From contig JAJPEA010000098.1 of assembly GCA_023252335.1 (NCBI GenBank), positions 1 through 6,375 on the forward strand: a stretch of DNA of 6,375 bases, given 5' to 3'. This document shows positions 1 to 5,873 of the stretch, piece after piece; the first letter of the stretch is position 1, and each line of letters begins with the position of its first letter. A program made the translations under genes and the position numbers. The notes beneath the pieces are model-generated. The model was not told where the DNA came from. It saw only the letters and a program-made list of their open reading frames with translations, and made no database searches. The stretch comes from Nitrosotalea sp. (lineage in GTDB: Archaea; Thermoproteota; Nitrososphaeria; Nitrososphaerales; Nitrosopumilaceae).

Positions 1-408
1 ATGTATCTCAGATATTGCAATTCGTAGATTGATTGCATCTCGTAAAGAGTATCCTGTAAGCACTGCGTCAAAATTTTCATCACGAAATGGAATGTGCTCA
101 AAGACTCCACATGTTAGTACAGGTGTTACAGAAAATAATCTACTAGTGTTTTTTAGCATTGGTCGTAGTGGATCATATAATGTGATGTTGATATTTCCAT
201 TACAGATCTTGGATGCAGTCTTTGACATGTTACCAAAACCAGAACCTGCATCAAGGATATTATCACCAGGATGAACTCTGTTTGTTATTCCTCTTTGACG
301 AAACTCAGAATCTCTTCCAAGTGAAATCATAGAGTTGACCTTGTCATATACAGGAATTATTTTCTCCAATACATCAAGGACTTCGCCCCAATAACTTCCA
401 AGACCCAC
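1..408 (-). CDS. UbiE/MenG/COQ5-like SAM-dependent methyltransferase, N-terminal part (3' end outside window)
   Basis: Reading the minus strand from a GTG at 408-406 gives 136 open codons to the left edge. The product opens VGLGSYWGEVLDVLEK and then has YDKVNSMISLGRD at residues 21-33, close to the UbiE family signature YDxMNxxxS. The SAM-binding motif I is ILDAGSGFGN (51-60), a post-I acidic residue is D79 in LYDPLRPML, and HIPFRDENFDAVLTGYSLRD (105-124) matches the family's PFxDxxFDxV...GLRN segment. Family members C-methylate demethylmenaquinone or the ubiquinone precursor at the membrane. Thaumarchaea use menaquinones, so a quinone methylase is plausible, but the substrate is inferred and other small-molecule methyltransferases share the fold. 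An in-frame TAG lies two codons before the GTG, and a TATA-like box 25 nt upstream supports this start on a leaderless mRNA. The internal ATG (residue 27) would cut off the family signature. It is divergent from the helicase gene. Confidence 0.8.
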   Translation of the reverse strand, partial: MGLGSYWGEVLDVLEKIIPVYDKVNSMISLGRDSEFRQRGITNRVHPGDNILDAGSGFGNMSKTASKICNGNINITLYDPLRPMLKNTSRLFSVTPVLTCGVFEHIPFRDENFDAVLTGYSLRDAINLRIAISEIH

Positions 409-428
409 GTCAGTCTAGAAATAATACG

Positions 429-438
429 ATATTATATG
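429..438 (-). promoter_or_regulatory. TATA-like box for the methyltransferase gene
   Basis: On the minus strand this reads CATATAATAT. Its centre is about 25 nt upstream of the GTG start at 408. That spacing is what archaeal TBP/TFB promoters need for transcription to begin at or next to the start codon, and no ribosome binding site is visible before the GTG. This is inferred from sequence and position only. Confidence 0.5.
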
Positions 439-493
439 TCATCGCGGTTTTGAGTAAATTCAAGTTTTACTTGTGATTGATACAACATCATAA

Positions 494-508
494 CCAAAAA
501 TTAAATCA
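494..508 (+). promoter_or_regulatory. BRE/TATA-like element for the helicase gene
   Basis: An A-rich BRE-like stretch (CCAAAAA, 494-500) is followed by TTAAATCA (501-508), centred about 26-27 nt before the GTG at 531. The position fits a leaderless mRNA starting at that GTG and argues against the TTG at 477, which would place this element inside the coding sequence. The match to a TATA consensus is moderate. Confidence 0.4.
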
Positions 509-530
509 TCCAAAACTATTCCTTGTTCTA

Positions 531-3041
531 GTGCACCAGTGTCCCAAGTGTAAATCCAAGATAGATGTTCAACGCACATTTAATCAAAAAATACACTTTA
601 GCTGTCCCAAATGCAAAATTGAGGACATTATAGATTCCAAGAAGAATGTAGATGAGGCATTCCTAGAGTTTTTGATAAAATTTGACAACGATGAGATACC
701 AACCAAGAACCAGTCAGAGTCAACCCTAGAAAAAGAAGGCATCCTACAAACAGAAGATGAGATAAACAAGATGATAGGAGATGCCAAGATTGCAGAGATT
801 ACCAAGTCAATTCTTTTCTCAAAGAGACACTATGTCTCACACTTTAAGATAATTGAGGAGCCAGAGCCTGAAATGGGCTCGACCGTATCAGATTCAGGTC
901 TTGATCAGCGCATCATAGAGGCATTAGAATCAAAAGGCATAAAGAAATTCTACAAATTTCAAGAAGAGGCAATACACCACATTGTGTCAGGTGATAATCT
1001 GGTAATCACTGCACCTACTGCGTCTGGAAAAACAGAGTCATTTGTGGTACCAATCATTGAAAGAATAGGCAACTTGAAAAATCCAGTTTCTGCACTACAG
1101 GCAATTTTTGTCTATCCAACCAAATCACTTTCTCGTGACCAATACCCAAAGATAAAAGAAATTGCAGACAAGATGAATATTAGATGTGCAGTATTTGATG
1201 GAGATACAAAACAAGAAGAACGCGGAGAAATTCTTGCAAACCCTCCCCAGGTCATAATAACAAACTTTGATGTATTACACTATCACTTGTGGCATCGAAC
1301 TAGATTTGCCTCTCTTTTTAATACAACTAGATTTCTTGCAGTTGATGAAGCGCACGTATACTCGGGAATCTTTGGTTCCAACGTTCATTACATCATAAAA
1401 AGATTGAAACGAATTGCACCCAAGATGCAGATGATTGCAGCATCTGCAACACTAGAAAATGCATTACAATTTTGCCAAATGTTATTTGGAGTAAAGATGA
1501 TCCAAGTCTCAGGCTCTGGCAAGAAAGGCAAGACAGAATTTTCAATGCTCTTTCCATCTCTGATGACCCAGCGTGCATTAATGATTGACATACTAAAGAA
1601 ATTGACATCAAAACAACACAAGACACTAGTGTTTAGCAACTCGCATCTTAATTCGGAACTGTTGGCACTGCAGGCAAGAAGGCAGAAAATAGACATCAAG
1701 GTCCACAGGGCAGGCCTTATGGCAAATTATAGAAGATCAGTTGAGACATTATTCAAGACTGACAAGCTACTTGCAATCTCTGCAACTCCCACACTTGAGC
1801 TTGGAATTGACGTAGGCAATGTAGACGGAGTCATATCATCTACAATTCCAGTAAACAGGCTCACGCAGAGAATAGGAAGAGCAGCAAGAAAAGGCCAGGG
1901 AGGATATGCATTTCTAGTACTAGGCAACGATCCAATCTCGCAATATTACAAGAATCACCCGGCAGATTATTTTGAAGATGTTGAACAAATCTACATTGAT
2001 CCAAAAAATCCCTTTGTTGAAGAGTTTCAAGTTATTGCGATGGCATGCGACAAGCCAATTGCAAAACACGAACTACCAGAGCACAAGGAGATCATTGAAA
2101 GACATGTTGGAGCAGGCAATTTGGTCTTGATTGAAAATAGGTATGTTCCAAATTATGATCAGATACAATCAATTTTAGAAGACTATAGCATAAGAGGAAT
2201 AGGAAGATCAATTGACATTTTCCTAAATGGTAAAAAAGTCGGAGAACGTGTACTACCAATTGCATTAGAAGAACTTCATCCTCAAGCAGTTTACTTTTTG
2301 GCAGGAATTAGATACAAAGTCAAAGAAGTAGGATATCCAGAAAAAATGACTGCAAAATTAGAATATCTCCCAAGGAATTACCCATACTATACCAAGGCAC
2401 TTACAGAAGAATGGCCAACAATAGAGACAATTTTTGAGAAAAGGCTTGCAAATGGAATTGAAGTTGCATTCTGCAAGTTACACATTCAAAAGCGAGTCTA
2501 CGGTTATGTCAACTTGGAGTTGGGCCAAGAGGTGGGACAGGGACAAAAGATAATTTTAGAAAAACCACTCGAGTATGATTTTGTTACAAAGGGAATTGTA
2601 TTCAAGGCCCCAAGACCACTAGATGAAATCAGCAAGGCAGAAAATGAAGAATATGTCGAAGCAAGTGGGTATCACGCTACAGAACATGTCGTAATAGAGG
2701 GAAGCAACATGATAACAGGCGGCGTCTCACAAGACTTGGGCGGCATATCTCTTGGTACATCTGGTCTTGTCTTTGTGTATGATTCTGCAATAGGTGGAAA
2801 TGGTGCAAGCAAGGCACTCTATGACAGGCTTGAAAAGGCATTTGAGCGAAGTCTGGATATAGTATCAGAGTGTCCTTGCAAGAGCGAAGCAGGTTGCCCA
2901 CGCTGTACTTTTTCATACAGATGTGGCAACAACAATGAATATCTTCACAAGTTGTCAGCAAGAGAGATTCTACAAAGGATAACAGATGGTGAAAGAACCG
3001 AAGTAACAGAGCCTGTCGAAGGAGACAAACCGTTAGTATAA
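531..3041 (+). CDS. DEAH-box superfamily 2 helicase with N-terminal zinc ribbon and DUF1998/MZB C-terminal domain (MrfA/Hrq1-like)
   Basis: ATP-dependent DNA helicase of 836 residues, numbered from GTG 531. An N-terminal zinc ribbon has C4/C7 and C25/C28 (CPKC...CPKC). The first RecA domain has Walker A APTASGKT (161-168), motif Ia PTKSLSRDQ (196-204), DEAH (272-275) and SAT (305-307). The second has LVFSNS (366-371), motif V ATPTLELGIDVGNVD (about 418-432) and motif VI QRIGRAARKG (446-455). The C-terminal DUF1998 region has HATEH (715-719), DLGGIS, then a cysteine cluster C781, C783, C789, C792 plus C798. In studied relatives (bacterial MrfA, fungal Hrq1) this cluster binds metal and the enzymes act in DNA damage repair, including mitomycin or crosslink lesions; that role is inferred here. 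The frame is open back to a TTG at 477, directly after a TGA, which would add 18 residues (854 in all). GTG 531 is preferred because the ribbon then begins at once and a TATA-like box lies about 26 nt upstream. No MrfB-like nuclease partner is adjacent. Confidence 0.9.
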   Translation: MHQCPKCKSKIDVQRTFNQKIHFSCPKCKIEDIIDSKKNVDEAFLEFLIKFDNDEIPTKNQSESTLEKEGILQTEDEINKMIGDAKIAEITKSILFSKRHYVSHFKIIEEPEPEMGSTVSDSGLDQRIIEALESKGIKKFYKFQEEAIHHIVSGDNLVITAPTASGKTESFVVPIIERIGNLKNPVSALQAIFVYPTKSLSRDQYPKIKEIADKMNIRCAVFDGDTKQEERGEILANPPQVIITNFDVLHYHLWHRTRFASLFNTTRFLAVDEAHVYSGIFGSNVHYIIKRLKRIAPKMQMIAASATLENALQFCQMLFGVKMIQVSGSGKKGKTEFSMLFPSLMTQRALMIDILKKLTSKQHKTLVFSNSHLNSELLALQARRQKIDIKVHRAGLMANYRRSVETLFKTDKLLAISATPTLELGIDVGNVDGVISSTIPVNRLTQRIGRAARKGQGGYAFLVLGNDPISQYYKNHPADYFEDVEQIYIDPKNPFVEEFQVIAMACDKPIAKHELPEHKEIIERHVGAGNLVLIENRYVPNYDQIQSILEDYSIRGIGRSIDIFLNGKKVGERVLPIALEELHPQAVYFLAGIRYKVKEVGYPEKMTAKLEYLPRNYPYYTKALTEEWPTIETIFEKRLANGIEVAFCKLHIQKRVYGYVNLELGQEVGQGQKIILEKPLEYDFVTKGIVFKAPRPLDEISKAENEEYVEASGYHATEHVVIEGSNMITGGVSQDLGGISLGTSGLVFVYDSAIGGNGASKALYDRLEKAFERSLDIVSECPCKSEAGCPRCTFSYRCGNNNEYLHKLSAREILQRITDGERTEVTEPVEGDKPLV

Positions 3042-3070
3042 TCAAATAAAAAGATCAAAAATGATACAAA

Positions 3071-3080
3071 TTATTAATAT
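3071..3080 (+). promoter_or_regulatory. TATA-like box for the SDR gene
   Basis: TTATTAATAT lies about 24 nt upstream of the ATG at 3099, in a 57-nt gap after the helicase stop. No Shine-Dalgarno sequence precedes the ATG. The spacing suggests the SDR gene has its own promoter and a leaderless or nearly leaderless mRNA. Read-through from the helicase is not excluded, since no T-tract follows its stop codon. Confidence 0.5.
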
Positions 3081-3098
3081 CATCAACAAAGACTTTGT

Positions 3099-3923
3099 AT
3101 GGACAAAGTTGCATTAGTAACTGGCAGCTCAAGTGGAATAGGTTTTGAGACAGCACTTGCACTAGCACGTGAAGGATACCACACATATGCAACAATGCGC
3201 GATATCAAAAAAGGAGATGCAATTTTAGACATTGCAAAAAAAGAGAATTTGAAGATCAGCGTAATAGAACTTGATGTCAACAATGAGGGTACCATTAAAA
3301 AAGCAGTTGAAGAAATCATAAATGAAAAAAAGAGAATTGATGTTCTAGTAAACAATGCAGGTTATTTTCTTGTAGGATGTTTGGAAGATCTAACTATTAC
3401 AGACCTAAAGGATCAGTTTGAAACAAACTTTTTCGGAGTGGTAAGAACAATTCAAGCAGTACTGCCTACAATGCGCAGTCAAAAGTCAGGAACCATAGTA
3501 AACATAACTTCAGTCGCAGGAAGGATAGGTTTTCCAGTAACTCCAGGATATATCAGCTCCAAGTTTGCATTGGAAGGCCTAAGCGAATCAATGCGATATG
3601 AACTATTTCCGTTTGGAATCAGAACAATAATCATAGAACCCGGAGTCATCAAGACAAATCTGTTTTCTACCCTGAAAAAAGTGACAAAGGCCGAGTCACC
3701 ATATAGAGACATGACTGAAAAAGTGATGAATGGTTTATTGATGATGTCGGAGATGGGAACCCCGCCACAAGAGGTTGCCAAGACCATAATCAAGGCAGTC
3801 TCATCTGAGAATCCACTGCCTCGATATCCTGTTGGCAATGATGCAATAATGTTCCTTGAGGCAAAAAAAGACAAGACTGACATTGAGTTTGAAAATTACA
3901 TAAAAAAAGAGCTTTTCAGCTAA
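3099..3923 (+). CDS. Short-chain dehydrogenase/reductase (classical SDR family oxidoreductase)
   Basis: A complete 274-residue NAD(P)-dependent oxidoreductase, close to the usual 250-280 for classical SDRs. The Rossmann cofactor motif TGSSSGIG is at 8-15, the adenine-contact acidic residue is D59 (ELDV), and NNAG is at 85-88. The catalytic tetrad is complete: N110 (FETN), S138 (NITSVAG), Y151 and K155 (YISSK). PGVIKTNL follows at 181-188. A basic residue after the second strand (R34 in TMRD) hints at NADP(H) preference, by inference. The C-terminal part with PRYPVGNDA (241-249) resembles SDRs annotated as retinol or 17-beta-hydroxysteroid dehydrogenase-like, but in archaea those names say nothing about substrate. 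No membrane segment or signal peptide is seen, so it should be cytosolic. The ATG sits 24 nt after a TATA-like box and a T-tract follows the stop, so it appears to be a single-gene unit with no link to its neighbours' function. Confidence 0.92.
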   Translation: MDKVALVTGSSSGIGFETALALAREGYHTYATMRDIKKGDAILDIAKKENLKISVIELDVNNEGTIKKAVEEIINEKKRIDVLVNNAGYFLVGCLEDLTITDLKDQFETNFFGVVRTIQAVLPTMRSQKSGTIVNITSVAGRIGFPVTPGYISSKFALEGLSESMRYELFPFGIRTIIIEPGVIKTNLFSTLKKVTKAESPYRDMTEKVMNGLLMMSEMGTPPQEVAKTIIKAVSSENPLPRYPVGNDAIMFLEAKKDKTDIEFENYIKKELFS

Positions 3924-3931
3924 AATACACC

Positions 3932-3937
3932 TTTTTT
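3932..3937 (+). terminator. T-tract downstream of the SDR gene
   Basis: Six consecutive T residues begin 9 nt after the SDR stop codon. Archaeal RNA polymerase can terminate at short T-rich tracts without a preceding hairpin. The tract is short and no hairpin comes before it, so this is only a likely termination point. Confidence 0.4.
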
Positions 3938-3943
3938 GATACC

Positions 3944-3964
3944 ATTTTCCCAATACTGGAAAAT
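3944..3964. repeat. Perfect 7-bp inverted repeat between the SDR and topoisomerase genes
   Basis: The arms ATTTTCC (3944-3950) and GGAAAAT (3958-3964) are exact reverse complements around a 7-nt centre, CAATACT. It lies 20 nt after the SDR stop and about 115 nt before the topoisomerase start. It could form an RNA hairpin at the SDR 3' end or be a dyad protein-binding site. No T-tract follows it on either strand, so it does not look like an intrinsic terminator by itself. Confidence 0.45.
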
Positions 3965-4048
3965 ACAGCACAAAACTCTATGAATTTCACATGATTCTTT
4001 TGGTTAGATTGATATACGACATAAGGCAATTTTTGTCAAAGTCAACAG

Positions 4049-4056
4049 ATTTAATC
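4049..4056 (+). promoter_or_regulatory. TATA-like box for topoisomerase IB
   Basis: The A/T-rich element GATTTAAT is centred about 26 nt upstream of the ATG at 4079 and about 21 nt upstream of an out-of-frame ATG at 4074. The spacing supports 4079 as the start on a leaderless transcript and fits less well with the later in-frame ATG at 4097. Confidence 0.4.
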
Positions 4057-4078
4057 AAATAGTGATATCAAAAATGAA

Positions 4079-5665
4079 ATGGAAATTGCTACTAACATGA
4101 CCAAATGGAAAACCCTTCAACACAATGGCATTGCGTTTCTTCCGCCCTATGAATCAAAAGGCATTACAATCAAGATCAAGGGAGAAAAAGTTCCCCTAAA
4201 CATTGAGGCTGAAGAGATGGCCTATCAATGGGCAAAAAAGAAAGACACACCATATGTAAAAGACCCGGTTTTTCAAAAGAATTTTCTTTCATACTTTGTC
4301 AAAGTGCTTCCTGCAAATTTCAAAAACATTTCGCTTGCAGATATTGACTTTACTGATGCATTCAAGATTGTAGACAAGGAAAAAGACTCCAAGGTAACCA
4401 TGACCAAGGAAGAAAAGAAAAAGATTGCAGCTACAAGAAAGGAGATAAAGGAAAAAATGAAATCAATCTACGGCAAGGCAATAATTGACGGAAAAGAAGT
4501 TGATGTAGCCAACTGGATGGCAGAGCCACCAGGCCTTTTCATTGGAAGAGGTGATCATCCATTAAGAGGCAAGTGGAAACCAAGAATTACAGAAAAAGAT
4601 GTTACACTAAATCTTGGAAAGGATGCCAAAGTACCTCCAGGCAAGTGGGGCAAGATAATTCACGAGCAGGATTTCATGTGGCTTGCAAGCTGGATGGATG
4701 TACTCACTGACAAGAGAAAATACGTTTGGCTATCTGATACATCAGATCTCAAGCAAGAACGCGACAAGATGAAGTATGACAAGGCAACAAAACTTGCTGC
4801 AGAGATAGATAAAGTGCTAGGCGCAGTGATAAAGAAAATGTCAGATAAAGACGAGAAGGTACGAAGAGTTGCTACTGTATGTTATTTAATTTACAAGACT
4901 GCAATGAGAGTAGGTGATGAAAAAGATCCAGATGAGGCAGATACCGTAGGTGCTACCACACTTAGGGTAGAGCACATAAACCTAAAACCCGGTGTCATAG
5001 AGTTTGACTTTTTAGGAAAAGATAGTGTGAGATGGCAAAAACCACTTGCAGTCACAGAGCAGGACAAGATGTTTTATGAAAATCTCAAAAGACTAACAGA
5101 GAAAAAGAAAAAAGACGATCTCATATTTGACGGAATCACATCAAGACATGTCAACGAGTTTCTCAGTGGCATAGTAAAGGGCCTGACTGCAAAGGTATTC
5201 AGAACATATCTTGCAACACAGGTGGTCACAAATTATCTCAAAAAAGTTGACAACCTAAAATCAAAATCAGAAAATATCAAGATATACCATGCAAAACTAG
5301 CAAACTTGGAAGCTGCTATAACATGCAACCACAAGAGAACAATACCCAAAAACTTTGATGAAACATTACAGAAAAAACGCGAAGCCATCAAGAACATAAA
5401 GGAAACAAAACCCAAGACTGCAAAACAAGCTGAAAAACTAAAAGAACGTGAAGAAAAATTAAAACTCACACTGGAATTGACAGAAAAAACTCGAGATTAT
5501 AATTTGGGAACCTCACTTCGAAATTACATCGACCCAAGAGTAGTCAAAGCATGGTCTGATTCAGTTGGACTAGAGTGGGAGAAACTTTACACGTCTGCAT
5601 TGCAAAAGAAATTCCAGTGGGTGTCAAAAGTGGACACCAGTTGGAAAGAGATTGCAAAAATTTGA
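4079..5665 (+). CDS. DNA topoisomerase IB, eukaryote-like thaumarchaeal type
   Basis: Relaxes DNA supercoils by cutting one strand through a transient 3'-phosphotyrosine link, without ATP. The 528-residue protein aligns by eye with human TOP1 from its core onward and lacks the long charged N-terminal region of the 765-residue human enzyme. KWKTLQHNGIAFLPPYE (9-25) matches the start of the eukaryotic core. PPGLFIGRGDHPLRGKWK (150-167) is the conserved lip region. The catalytic residues are all present: R277 (TAMRVGDEKD), K314 (FLGKDSVRW), R375 (KVFRTYLAT), H418 (CNHKR) and nucleophile Y483 (GTSLRNYIDPR). Residues about 429-470 are Lys/Glu-rich and look like the coiled-coil linker before the tyrosine domain. 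Archaeal topoisomerase IB is a known thaumarchaeal hallmark, so this gene is the best taxonomic marker here. The start at 4079 is supported by a TATA-like box about 26 nt upstream; an in-frame ATG at 4097 is the alternative. Confidence 0.95.
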   Translation: MEIATNMTKWKTLQHNGIAFLPPYESKGITIKIKGEKVPLNIEAEEMAYQWAKKKDTPYVKDPVFQKNFLSYFVKVLPANFKNISLADIDFTDAFKIVDKEKDSKVTMTKEEKKKIAATRKEIKEKMKSIYGKAIIDGKEVDVANWMAEPPGLFIGRGDHPLRGKWKPRITEKDVTLNLGKDAKVPPGKWGKIIHEQDFMWLASWMDVLTDKRKYVWLSDTSDLKQERDKMKYDKATKLAAEIDKVLGAVIKKMSDKDEKVRRVATVCYLIYKTAMRVGDEKDPDEADTVGATTLRVEHINLKPGVIEFDFLGKDSVRWQKPLAVTEQDKMFYENLKRLTEKKKKDDLIFDGITSRHVNEFLSGIVKGLTAKVFRTYLATQVVTNYLKKVDNLKSKSENIKIYHAKLANLEAAITCNHKRTIPKNFDETLQKKREAIKNIKETKPKTAKQAEKLKEREEKLKLTLELTEKTRDYNLGTSLRNYIDPRVVKAWSDSVGLEWEKLYTSALQKKFQWVSKVDTSWKEIAKI

Positions 5666-5785
5666 GCAAGCTACATTTGATTGCATCAAGAATTTAGGCG
5701 TTATTTATGCCTGGTAGCTCTCACCTAGCTGCTGACGACATAGACTTCTAGCATATCATATAACTTCAATTAGACAATAAACCAC

Positions 5786-5818
5786 AGGAGCGGCTGCAAT
5801 GCTCCTTCCGAATTTTTT
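5786..5818 (+). terminator. Hairpin followed by T-tract downstream of topoisomerase IB
   Basis: AGGAGC (5786-5791) pairs perfectly with GCTCCT (5801-5806) around a 9-nt loop, and six Ts follow at 5813-5818. It sits in the 208-nt gap between two convergent genes, in the right orientation to stop plus-strand transcription coming from the topoisomerase gene. It lies about 120 nt after that stop codon, and the T-tract starts 6 nt past the stem, so it may instead be the 3' end of a small transcript. On the minus strand no T-tract follows the hairpin. Confidence 0.45.
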
Positions 5819-5873
5819 CATGTCAAGGAATCATGTTTTATGAAAATTGGATCGTATCAAGTCACAGATGTTC

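Noticed and set aside
29..274. Plus-strand ORF of 81 codons
   Set aside because: It lies wholly antisense to the methyltransferase coding sequence, which has clear family motifs. The translated product shows no recognisable features.
1388..1699. Overlapping minus-strand ORFs inside the helicase gene
   Set aside because: Two different frames are open over the same stretch opposite conserved helicase motifs, as expected for shadow ORFs.
2677..3045. Minus-strand ORF of 122 codons opposite the helicase C-terminus
   Set aside because: It is antisense to the conserved DUF1998/MZB region. Its Cys/Leu/His-rich product looks like a shadow of that coding sequence, and no promoter is evident.
3479..3883. 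Minus-strand ORF of 134 codons opposite the SDR gene
   Set aside because: The SDR on the plus strand has a complete catalytic tetrad and cofactor motif. The antisense frame has no family resemblance and is explained by codon bias.
5696..5712. Short inverted repeat AGGC...GCCT
   Set aside because: Only 4 bp plus one possible wobble pair with a 9-nt loop and no T-tract; too weak to call.
5696..5765. tRNA-like text (GGTAGCTC, then CTTCTAG resembling an anticodon loop) after the topoisomerase gene
   Set aside because: I could not pair an anticodon stem, a T-arm or a 7-bp acceptor stem, and no GTTCNANNC T-loop is present. The resemblance is superficial.
5801..5845. Very short ORF beginning ATG CTC CTT CCG, 14 codons
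   Set aside because: It begins within the hairpin and has no recognisable product or clear start signal; chance is the simpler explanation.
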